Assembly (NCBI GenBank): GCA_043736395.1
Contig: JAYTCQ010000040.1
Coordinates: 1-8,846 of the forward strand
Length of the DNA stretch: 8,846 bases
Reading direction: 5' to 3'
DNA from: JAFDVL01 sp043736395
GTDB taxonomy: Bacteria > Acidobacteriota > Blastocatellia > RBC074
Of this stretch, positions 1-6,068 are shown one piece after another. Below the pieces are notes generated by a model. The model was given only the letters and a program-made list of their open reading frames with translations. It made no database searches and had not been told where the DNA came from. A program made the translations under genes and the position numbers. Numbering within the stretch: the first letter of the stretch is position 1; each line of letters starts with the position of its first letter.

Positions 1-28
1 TTCAGCTCTCCTTTTTTTTGCTAGAAAT

Positions 29-151
29 GGTCTTTGGATTTAGGTCTTTGGACAGGTGACAATATAATTCAGGTTCTTGCGCTTAGTTTCTCATTACAAT
101 CAAACGAACTGTTGAGCTTACCCAAAGCCCAAAGATCAAAATCCCAAGTCC
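29..151. repeat. Imperfect inverted repeat in the 3' flank of the minus-strand propeller gene
   Basis: The left arm (29-52) holds two direct copies of GGTCTTTGGA, at 29-38 and 43-52. The right arm (128-151) matches the reverse complement of the left arm at 19 of 24 positions by eye. The arms are about 75 bp apart and lie just past the stop codon of the minus-strand gene, so the transcript could fold here. No U-run follows on the minus strand, so a classical intrinsic terminator is not supported. The T-run at 12-19 lies on the plus strand and could belong to a gene outside the window. No coding region is seen in 1-164. Confidence 0.55.
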
Positions 152-164
152 AGATTCTTCAACT

Positions 165-2450
165 TTAATTCTCGCCGTTCACAACTCTTTTCCGGATAAT
201 CGGTTGTTTGCTGATAACCATGACTCCACCTGAAAATGATCCGGCGCAAAATGTACTCGCATCAAATGGATCAGCACTAAGCGACCAGAATCGATTACTT
301 GGCAGTTTTCCAGTATTAATCAATTCCCACGATTTACCTTTATTTTTCGAGTGGAATAATCCGCCCAGCCATTGATCGCCGACGTAGAGTTCATCCGGAT
401 TCGCGGGATTTAAAACAACTGCGCTGGCGGCAACTTGTGTTCGCAATCCGTTGCTGCGTTGATCCCAGGTTTGTCCGCCATCGTTCGTGATGAAAAAACC
501 ACTGCTGGTTCCGACGTAAATTGTTGAGGCTTCGCGCGGATCAAAAGTGATGTTCTGGACGCGTTTGGCTTCACCGGCAAAAGGCATCGGCGCAAAGCTG
601 TCTCCGTTATCACGTGAAACAAATAATCCAACTTCAGTGCCGACAAGGATCAAGCCGGGAACGGCAGGATTCGTGACGACAGTGTTAAAAAACGGATAAG
701 AAGTGTTATCGAATTTGATTTGTTTCCAGCCTTTTTTCTCGTCACGGTTGATGAATAATCCATCCCAGGTCGTCACAATTAATCCACTGGTTTCTTCGCC
801 AGACCGTGGGAATAATTGAGCGATGGAGAAGATTTGTTTTTGTAAATCTACGGTGTCGTCTTTCGGTACAACGACTTTTGATTTGGTCGCAGGGCGCTTC
901 TGAACAGGCTTTTTCTGGACGACATTGCGAACTGTTGAAGCTGGCTTAGTGGATGTAATTTGTGGCAGTTCGTTCGGTTTTGGCGCGCTCGATTTTTCTT
1001 TGAGAACTTTCGCCCAGCTCAAGCCGCGATCATCAGAGCGGTACAGTCCATGATTCGTTCCGGCGTAAATTGTTTCAGGACGATCCTGAAGTTGATAAAT
1101 AGTGAACACATCACTTTTTCCCATTCCGCGAGTCGCTTGCTCCCACGTCAGCCCGCCATCGTTGCTGACGAAAAATCCTCCGGCTGTGTCGTCAAAAAGT
1201 ATTCCAGCGTAAACACGTCCGCGTTCTGTTCGGTCATGTTTGACGACGCGAACCTGACGGCTGACGAAGCCAATATTACTGGGTTCAAAATTTTCGCCAC
1301 CATCAATGCTGATTTGAATTCCACCATCCTGAGTCCCGATGTAGACGCGATCCGGTTGCGCTGGATTGACGCTCACGGCATTAATCACCTGACGGCGTGA
1401 AGTCACGGCAGCCCAATTTTGCCCATCATCAATCGTACGCCACAGACCTTCAGTCGTCCCCGCAAAAATTACTTCGGGGCGGCTGGGATGACGATAAATC
1501 GTGTGAGTCCGGCGGCTTTCAAATGGCATTCCCTGAATTTTCGTCCATTTCTCACCCGCGTTGAGCGTGCGATAAATTCCGCTACAGGCACTCAGTAAAA
1601 CAGTGTCAGGATTTTCTTCGCTGATGCGAATTGAAAAAATATCGGAGTCGTCAATCAGTCCGGTTTCTTTATTTCCCGCTAATTTCCAGGTTAGTCCACC
1701 GTCCAGCGTTTTCCACGGTAGATGTGAAGTGCCGACGTAAATAATGTTCGCATCACGCGGGTCTACCGCGACAGAGTGAAATGCTTTGAGTTCAGGATCG
1801 TTATCGGGAGTGATGCGTTCCCAATTTTGACCACGATCTTTGGTGCGATAAATTCCATCGCGTGAAGCGATTAATAAAACATTCGGATCAATGGAAGCCT
1901 GCACCATGCCGCGAATGGAACGTCCACGCAGCGGCATAATTTCGCGCCATGACTCGCCATTATTGGAGGTGACGAAAAGATCTCCACCCGTGGCGTCGTC
2001 TACCGCGTCTTTAATTTGATTGCAGCCGACATAAATGACGCCAGCTTTTTCGCGGTCGAACAGAATTGTTTTGATGGAAAAGCCGTGTGCGTTAAGTCCT
2101 GGTTTTAATCGCTTCCAAGTGATGCCGTCATCTGTGGAACGAAACAATTGACCATCATTGGTGCCGGTTAAAATGTGGTGCGCGTCGCGCGGATCGACTG
2201 CCAGCATTTCGACATCGCCTCCGAACGGGCCGGTCATTTTGAAAACCCGCTCCTGACCTAAGGTCACAGTGCTCGAATGTTCGATTGAAAATGAAATCGG
2301 CGGGGCGACCTTAACCACTCCTTCAGAAATCGTGGTAGTGGTGAGCGCAGCTTGATTTTGCGCAGATAGTGAGCCCGAAAAGATAAGACAAAAAAATATA
2401 ACCGGATGCAGAATTCGGTGAGTTAATTGCAGCCAATTGCCAAAGCCCAT
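165..2450 (-). CDS. Secreted multi-repeat Asp-box (BNR/sortilin-like) beta-propeller protein
   Basis: No enzymatic function is recognised. From the ATG at 2450 the product has 761 residues. Residues 1-30 form a Sec signal peptide (hydrophobic core PVIFFCLIF, likely cleavage after SLSA), so it is exported. About 13 Asp-box motifs of the form S/T-x-D-x-G-x-x-W recur every 40-55 residues, starting near residues 105, 161, 203, 248, 295, 339, 381, 429, 472, 568 (degenerate), 612, 655 and 701. Many blades also carry the VDPRDAxxIYVGT-type strand typical of sortilin/VPS10-like and Ycf48-like propellers. A Lys/Pro/Thr-rich linker (about 483-537) separates nine repeats from four, which suggests two propellers. 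A TTG nine bases upstream abuts the Shine-Dalgarno, so the ATG is preferred. The gene is divergent from pilT. Such folds usually bind proteins or glycans; a role here is inference. A sialidase is unlikely, since Asp boxes alone do not make one. Confidence 0.9.
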   Translation of the reverse strand: MGFGNWLQLTHRILHPVIFFCLIFSGSLSAQNQAALTTTTISEGVVKVAPPISFSIEHSSTVTLGQERVFKMTGPFGGDVEMLAVDPRDAHHILTGTNDGQLFRSTDDGITWKRLKPGLNAHGFSIKTILFDREKAGVIYVGCNQIKDAVDDATGGDLFVTSNNGESWREIMPLRGRSIRGMVQASIDPNVLLIASRDGIYRTKDRGQNWERITPDNDPELKAFHSVAVDPRDANIIYVGTSHLPWKTLDGGLTWKLAGNKETGLIDDSDIFSIRISEENPDTVLLSACSGIYRTLNAGEKWTKIQGMPFESRRTHTIYRHPSRPEVIFAGTTEGLWRTIDDGQNWAAVTSRRQVINAVSVNPAQPDRVYIGTQDGGIQISIDGGENFEPSNIGFVSRQVRVVKHDRTERGRVYAGILFDDTAGGFFVSNDGGLTWEQATRGMGKSDVFTIYQLQDRPETIYAGTNHGLYRSDDRGLSWAKVLKEKSSAPKPNELPQITSTKPASTVRNVVQKKPVQKRPATKSKVVVPKDDTVDLQKQIFSIAQLFPRSGEETSGLIVTTWDGLFINRDEKKGWKQIKFDNTSYPFFNTVVTNPAVPGLILVGTEVGLFVSRDNGDSFAPMPFAGEAKRVQNITFDPREASTIYVGTSSGFFITNDGGQTWDQRSNGLRTQVAASAVVLNPANPDELYVGDQWLGGLFHSKNKGKSWELINTGKLPSNRFWSLSADPFDASTFCAGSFSGGVMVISKQPIIRKRVVNGEN

Positions 2451-2459
2451 GTTCTTCAA

Positions 2460-2464
2460 CTCCT
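2460..2464 (-). promoter_or_regulatory. Shine-Dalgarno that fixes the start of the minus-strand propeller gene
   Basis: Read on the minus strand, AGGAG (2464 to 2460) lies nine bases before the ATG at 2450-2448. The alternative TTG at 2459-2457 directly abuts the AGGAG with no spacer and could not be used with this site. This shortens the product by three residues relative to the longest open frame. Confidence 0.75.
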
Positions 2465-2488
2465 GAAATGATCTAAAAAATAAAACTA

Positions 2489-2534
2489 ACCGAAAGCTTG
2501 GAGTTCTTCGTTAGCGAAAAGGTTGTCTTTCGGT
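2489..2534 (-). promoter_or_regulatory. Stem-loop in the 5' leader of the minus-strand propeller gene
   Basis: ACCGAAAG (2489-2496) is the exact reverse complement of CTTTCGGT (2527-2534), giving an 8-bp stem. Inside the loop, TTCG (2507-2510) can pair with CGAA (2515-2518) around a four-base loop. The element lies between the proposed promoter and the start codon, so it would be in the untranslated leader. Whether it regulates anything is unknown, and it matches no riboswitch I recognise. Confidence 0.4.
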
Positions 2535-2556
2535 GGGGCAGCGCAACAACAAATAG

Positions 2557-2585
2557 ATTATCCCGACTTCAACACGATTTTGCAA
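2557..2585 (-). promoter_or_regulatory. Candidate sigma-70-type promoter for the minus-strand propeller gene
   Basis: On the minus strand the -35 box TTGCAA (2585-2580) and the -10 box GATAAT (2562-2557) are separated by exactly 17 bases. Each box differs from consensus at one or two positions. Transcription would start near 2550, leaving a leader of about 100 nt before the ATG at 2450. This is the best promoter match between the two divergent genes on this strand. Confidence 0.5.
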
Positions 2586-2614
2586 TAAAAGTGTTGGTAA
2601 CAGTTTTACAGAAG

Positions 2615-2634
2615 GCGTGATAGATTTATCACGC
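2615..2634. promoter_or_regulatory. Perfect 20-bp palindrome upstream of pilT
   Basis: GCGTGATA (2615-2622), the four-base centre GATT, then TATCACGC (2627-2634) form a perfect 8-4-8 inverted repeat about 70 bp before the pilT start. No T-run follows, so it is not a terminator. It could be an operator for a dimeric regulator or a hairpin in the pilT leader. I could not place a convincing pilT promoter: TTGGTA at 2594-2599 has only a poor -10 partner, which would overlap the palindrome. Confidence 0.45.
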
Positions 2635-2702
2635 TCCTGTTTGGCTCCTGCGTAGACGACCCACCAATTTATCCGTTAGCAATTTTATCGAAGCGAGAAA
2701 AA

Positions 2703-3785
2703 ATGGCAAATATTGATGATCTATTAAAAATAGCAGTCCGCGATGGCGCCTCCGATTTACATCTCAAAGCCGGCTGCCTGCCAGCGGTTCGCGTGAACGG
2801 CGAAATTCGTCCCGTCCGAAGTTGGGCGCGCTTAACACAGGAAGATACCCTGACGATTGCGTTTGCGGTAATGAATAACAAGCAGAAAGAACGCTTCAAA
2901 GAAGAAGCCGAAATTGATGTCGCTTACAGCGTGCAGGGGTTAGGAAGATTTCGCTGCAATATTCATCAGCAGCGGGGAACTGTGGGGTTAGTCTTTCGCA
3001 TCATCGCCACCGGCCTGAAAACACTAACCGAAATTAATATGCCGAAAGCGCTCGAAATCATCGCCGAAGAACGCCGGGGATTAATTCTGGTGACCGGCGC
3101 GACAGGTTCGGGGAAGTCTACGACTTTGGCGGCGCTGATTGATCAAATCAATTCGACGCGCAGCACACATATTATTACCATCGAAGACCCGATTGAATTT
3201 CTGCACCGCGATAAAAAATCCTTCATCATTCAACGCGAAATTGATGTAGATGCCGTGAGCTTTCAATCAGCTTTGCGCGGAGCATTGCGGCAAGACCCGG
3301 ACGTGATTTTAGTAGGAGAAATGCGTGATCTCGAAACCATTGAAACTGCGATGACAGCCGCTGAAACCGGCCATTTGGTGCTGTCAACTTTGCACACTGT
3401 AGACGCGACCGAAACCATTCAACGAATTCTCAGCGTCTTCCCGCCGCATCAGCAACAGAATGTGAGATTGCAGTTGGCAAGTGTTTTGCGAGCCGTGATT
3501 TCAATGCGATTGGTGCGTTCTGAAGACGGGAAATCCAGAGTTCCGGCAGTCGAAATTTTACGCATGACTGAGACGATTCGTGAATGCGTTTTGAATCCTG
3601 AAAAAACCAGGCATATCAGAGCCGCGATTGCCCAGGGACGTTCGCAGTATGGGATGCAAACCTTCGATCAGTCACTCTATGATTTATATAAACAAGGTCT
3701 GATTGCCTTTGATGAAGCGATGCATGGCGCGAGCAATCCTGATGATTTTAATTTGCAAGTAAAAGGCGTTTCGTCAAATTCATAG
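2703..3785 (+). CDS. pilT: Type IV pilus retraction ATPase, PilT family
   Basis: A hexameric cytoplasmic ATPase that drives pilus retraction (twitching, adhesion, DNA uptake) at the inner-membrane pilus base, as known for the family. The product has 360 residues, normal for PilT. The N-terminal PAS-like region contains the family signature ASDLHLKAG near 16-24. Walker A GATGSGKST is at 132-140, the Asp box IITIEDPIEF at 157-166, Walker B DVILVGEMRD at 200-209, and the His box TGHLVLSTLHT at 222-232, so catalysis should be intact. The C-terminal YGMQTFDQSL (316-325) is typical of the PilT/PilU group. The usual AIRNLIRE motif is replaced by a TIRECVLNPEKTR-type segment (291-303), and the end reads SNPDDF, a variant familiar from delta-proteobacterial and acidobacterial PilT paralogues. 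The start has only a weak purine-rich site (AGCGAG). No other pilus gene is adjacent, so PilU or a second PilT paralogue remains possible. Confidence 0.93.
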   Translation: MANIDDLLKIAVRDGASDLHLKAGCLPAVRVNGEIRPVRSWARLTQEDTLTIAFAVMNNKQKERFKEEAEIDVAYSVQGLGRFRCNIHQQRGTVGLVFRIIATGLKTLTEINMPKALEIIAEERRGLILVTGATGSGKSTTLAALIDQINSTRSTHIITIEDPIEFLHRDKKSFIIQREIDVDAVSFQSALRGALRQDPDVILVGEMRDLETIETAMTAAETGHLVLSTLHTVDATETIQRILSVFPPHQQQNVRLQLASVLRAVISMRLVRSEDGKSRVPAVEILRMTETIRECVLNPEKTRHIRAAIAQGRSQYGMQTFDQSLYDLYKQGLIAFDEAMHGASNPDDFNLQVKGVSSNS

Positions 3786-3787
3786 TA

Positions 3788-3818
3788 AGTGATCAGTGAT
3801 CAGTGATGAGTGATGAGT
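3788..3818. repeat. Heptamer tandem repeat AGTGATC/AGTGATG after pilT
   Basis: Two copies of AGTGATC (3788-3794, 3795-3801) are followed by two copies of AGTGATG (3802-3808, 3809-3815) and a partial fifth unit. The array begins three bases after the pilT stop. It resembles the short tandemly repeated heptamers known from cyanobacterial and other genomes. The final units serve as the left arm of the hairpin described separately. Confidence 0.85.
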
Positions 3819-3850
3819 TGAAAGACACTCGTTTCTCGTCACTCATCACT
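3802..3850 (+). terminator. 16-bp hairpin, probable pilT terminator
   Basis: Positions 3802-3817 pair with 3835-3850 over 16 bp, with a single T-G wobble (3814 with 3838) and a 17-base loop. A pyrimidine-rich tract (TTCCTTTTCT and onward) follows at once, which gives U-rich RNA. The stem is long and only moderately GC-rich and the U-run is interrupted, so termination may be partial. An RNA-stabilising 3' hairpin is the alternative. Confidence 0.55.
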
Positions 3851-3874
3851 TTCCTTTTCTCATTCCTTTTCTCA
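3851..3874. repeat. Perfect 12-bp tandem duplication in a pyrimidine tract
   Basis: TTCCTTTTCTCA occurs at 3851-3862 and again at 3863-3874 without a mismatch, followed by a partial third unit. It sits directly after the hairpin stem, within a stretch of almost pure C/T. It may be slippage-derived and may supply the U-rich tail of the terminator. Confidence 0.8.
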
Positions 3875-3948
3875 CTTTCCTACAATCCGGTGCGAAGTTT
3901 TCGTTAATTTTTGAACTTTGTGAACGAATTTTATCGGCGTTATCTTTT

Positions 3949-3979
3949 TTGAACACAAAAATGATTTTTGCGTTATAAT
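3949..3979 (+). promoter_or_regulatory. Candidate sigma-70-type promoter of the SPOR-propeller operon
   Basis: A consensus -10 box TATAAT lies at 3974-3979. The nearest -35-like sequence is TTGAAC at 3949-3954, with a spacer of 19 bases, which is on the long side. Transcription would start near 3986. This is the only strong promoter signal in the 347-bp gap between pilT and the next gene, so the two downstream genes are likely transcribed separately from pilT. A second TTGAAC at 3911-3916 has no matching -10 box. Confidence 0.55.
3956..3970. promoter_or_regulatory. 15-bp palindrome inside the promoter spacer, candidate operator
   Basis: CAAAAAT, a central G, then ATTTTTG form a perfect 7-1-7 inverted repeat lying wholly between the -35 and -10 boxes. 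A dimeric regulator bound there would occlude RNA polymerase or, with the long spacer, could realign the boxes as MerR-type activators do. AT-rich palindromes can also arise by chance, so this is a candidate only. Confidence 0.4.
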
Positions 3980-3985
3980 TTCGTC

Positions 3986-4132
3986 TCAGAGAAATTCAGC
4001 CCTGCCCGGAACGAATTTTTCTTTTCGCCCCTTACCCACGAACATCCCGCCGTGCTTAAGTCTCACACCGACGACAGCCAGGTTCTATTTTTAGTCTAGC
4101 CCCAAAAGTATCGCTTTATTAGGAGAACGTTC
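3986..4132 (+). other. Long 5' leader of the SPOR-propeller gene with a good Shine-Dalgarno
   Basis: If transcription starts near 3986, about 147 nt precede the ATG. The leader ends with AGGAG at 4121-4125, seven bases before the start codon, which supports initiation at 4133. The rest is C/T-rich with no riboswitch class, tRNA-like fold or small open frame that I recognise. Confidence 0.45.
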
Positions 4133-6034
4133 ATGTATTTAAGTCCTCATCTTATTTGTCAGGCTAAAGTGTGTTTGTTTGCGATGATTTTCTTCAGCTT
4201 AACTCTCGTCAGTACTTCCGCTCAAACAAGAAATACTTCTATTCAGGTGGCTGCTTACGTTACTTCCGGTGAAGCACAGGATGAAGTGAATCGCCTGAAA
4301 TCCAGAGGGATGGATGCTTTTTACGTCAAAGCGGAAATTCCTAAAATCGGGACTCGGTATCGTGTCAGAATTGGAAAATATTCCGATGATTCAACCGCGA
4401 TGCTGGGCGCCGCGAAAGCCTGTGGAAGCGGGGCTTTCTCGCAATTTCTAATTGTCACGGGTGATACCATCAGCTCTTCCAAAACCTGCAACGCCGCCAT
4501 TAGTTTTGCCAGAAATAATCGCGCCAGAGAAAATTCTTCACAAGTCGCAGTCGCTCCAGCCCCTAAACCTGTTGTGGTAAACGTGCCTGAGCCAAAAATA
4601 GCTGCGAATCCGCCGAAGCCTGTGGCTGCACCGATAGAAGTCAAACCTGCTCCACCTGTTCAGGTCGCAGAAGTGAAACCGGAGCCTGCGATTAAAACTG
4701 AAGCCGCCATGAACAAGGAAGAGCGTCCAAGAATAATTGTCAAAACGCAATCCAAAGCAACTTCCAATGTGGCGATCCCCGTAACAACTCCGGCTCAACC
4801 AGTAAAGCCGATTGCCGGAACTGGGTTTGTGCCGGCGCATACACCGAGCGAGATTGTGACCAGTGCTTATCGGTATGCTGTTTCAATCGCTCCCAAACCA
4901 ATTTCGTCATTAAATAAAAAGAATGAAATTACTCCCGGGAAAGTTGCGGCTTCCGGTGGCGTCGTGGCACCGATGTTGAATGCGGAGTCGGCTGTCAATA
5001 ATGTTCGCTGGCAACTCTCTGAAGCAAAAGAAGGTGAACGAAATTTGCGGGCAGTATACTTCAGCGACGCGTGGAATGGTTGGGCTGCGGGTGATGGCGG
5101 AACGCTGCTGCATACGATTGACGGCGGCAAAGAATGGAATCCTTTACGCGGGGGAGTGGGAAAAAATTATGATGCGCAGCGAATTTTTTTCATGAATGAA
5201 AATCGTGGCTGGATGTTAGGAGAAATGCGCGACAAAGCCAGTAATGAAGCGACTTCCGTGCTGATGGCAACGGAAGACGGCGGACAAATCTGGCAACATA
5301 TCGCACTGCCGAATGTTACCAGCTTCTTCTTCGTCAATGCGAAAAATGGTTTTGCGGTCGGCAGGAAAGCTACTTTGCTCAAAAGTAATGACGGCGGTCT
5401 GCAATGGAAAGCAATTGAAAATCTGACGCCATTAATCAGCGCCGGTTCAGAATCGAATTCGTTGTCCTTCGGGTTCAGCGATGTCTATTTCATGAATAAA
5501 GAAGTCGGCTGGGCAATCGGAAATTTTAATGGACGCAACACCTCTGTCGTCGGAGCTTTATTGATGACGACCGACAGCGGAGAAAATTGGCAGCGGATTC
5601 CGTTAAGTTTTCAAAACAAAAATAAAAGCACTGGCATGGTGAAAGGCGCGCTTCGTTCGGTACGTTTCAATGACGTCAATAACGGCATTGTCACGGGAGA
5701 AATCGAAGAAGGCGGAGAGAATTATTTCATCACGTTGAAGACTCGCGATGGCGGCGAAACCTGGGAGCAGATTCGCGTTCCGGCGGTGGGTTCGCATCAT
5801 TCACAATTTGTCGATGCGGCACGCGGGTGGACGGCAGCCACAACTGTGCGCGAAAGCTCGGCAGTGGACAAAATTTACGATACAATTTTGCTCCGCACAG
5901 AAAACGGCGGCAAATCGTGGGAAACAGATTTTGTTGCCAGGGGAAAACAGGTTCGCAGCATGTTTTTTATCTCGCCGAATCGCGGTTGGGCGGTCGGAGA
6001 TCAAGGGATGATTTTGCGCTACGAATCTCAATAA
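4133..6034 (+). CDS. Secreted SPOR-domain / Ycf48-like beta-propeller fusion protein
   Basis: The product has 633 residues. A Sec signal peptide covers about 1-30 (core CLFAMIFFSLTLV, cleavage after STSA). Residues 36-110 read as a SPOR domain (IQVAAYVTSGEAQDEVNRL, then GTRYRVRIGKYSD); this family binds peptidoglycan, commonly denuded septal glycan. Cys97 and Cys119 could form a disulfide. A Pro/Lys/Val-rich linker (about 137-270) follows, long enough to span periplasm or wall. The C-terminal half (about 290-633) is a propeller with Asp boxes starting near 328, 380, 418, 480, 537 and 589, alternating with Ycf48-type strands such as NGWAAGDGGTLL, NRGWMLGE and RGWAVGDQGMIL. Ycf48 assembles photosystem II in phototrophs, but bacterial relatives are general exported propellers, so no photosynthetic role is implied. 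The next gene begins 34 bp downstream on the same strand. The exact function is unknown; a wall-anchored binding or scaffold role is inferred. Confidence 0.88.
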   Translation: MYLSPHLICQAKVCLFAMIFFSLTLVSTSAQTRNTSIQVAAYVTSGEAQDEVNRLKSRGMDAFYVKAEIPKIGTRYRVRIGKYSDDSTAMLGAAKACGSGAFSQFLIVTGDTISSSKTCNAAISFARNNRARENSSQVAVAPAPKPVVVNVPEPKIAANPPKPVAAPIEVKPAPPVQVAEVKPEPAIKTEAAMNKEERPRIIVKTQSKATSNVAIPVTTPAQPVKPIAGTGFVPAHTPSEIVTSAYRYAVSIAPKPISSLNKKNEITPGKVAASGGVVAPMLNAESAVNNVRWQLSEAKEGERNLRAVYFSDAWNGWAAGDGGTLLHTIDGGKEWNPLRGGVGKNYDAQRIFFMNENRGWMLGEMRDKASNEATSVLMATEDGGQIWQHIALPNVTSFFFVNAKNGFAVGRKATLLKSNDGGLQWKAIENLTPLISAGSESNSLSFGFSDVYFMNKEVGWAIGNFNGRNTSVVGALLMTTDSGENWQRIPLSFQNKNKSTGMVKGALRSVRFNDVNNGIVTGEIEEGGENYFITLKTRDGGETWEQIRVPAVGSHHSQFVDAARGWTAATTVRESSAVDKIYDTILLRTENGGKSWETDFVARGKQVRSMFFISPNRGWAVGDQGMILRYESQ

Positions 6035-6035
6035 A

Positions 6036-6053
6036 GAAGCTGAAAAAAGCTTC
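6036..6053 (+). other. Small hairpin in the 34-bp gap between the two operon genes
   Basis: GAAGCT (6036-6041), loop GAAAAA, AGCTTC (6048-6053) form a perfect 6-bp stem one base after the stop codon of the SPOR-propeller gene. No U-run follows, so it should not terminate transcription. It lies 15 bases before the next ATG, where no Shine-Dalgarno is visible, so it could influence reinitiation or mRNA processing. Confidence 0.45.
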
Positions 6054-6068
6054 GGTAGCGCAGCCCTT

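Noticed and set aside
11..19. Intrinsic terminator based on the T-run near the window start
   Set aside because: No stem precedes it within the window, and the nearest gene is transcribed on the other strand.
960..1400. 146-residue plus-strand open frame inside the minus-strand propeller gene
   Set aside because: It is antisense to well-conserved Asp-box repeats, has no Shine-Dalgarno or recognisable domain, and reads as a shadow of the real frame.
165..2450. Exo-alpha-sialidase or peptidase function for the Asp-box protein
   Set aside because: Asp boxes are structural. No sialidase arginine triad or FRIP motif and no protease motif is visible.
2457..2459. TTG as start codon of the minus-strand propeller gene
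   Set aside because: It directly abuts the AGGAG Shine-Dalgarno; the ATG at 2450 has the proper nine-base spacing.
3788..3880. CRISPR-like array
   Set aside because: The units are 7 and 12 bp, directly adjacent and without unique spacers; they are simple tandem repeats.
4321..4840. Two minus-strand open frames (107 and 100 residues) opposite the SPOR-propeller linker
   Set aside because: They arise from the Pro/Lys/Val-rich linker read backwards; composition is unlike a real protein and they overlap each other.
4133..6034. Photosystem II assembly factor role for the Ycf48-like protein
   Set aside because: The fold is shared by many non-photosynthetic exported proteins, and nothing photosynthetic is in the window.
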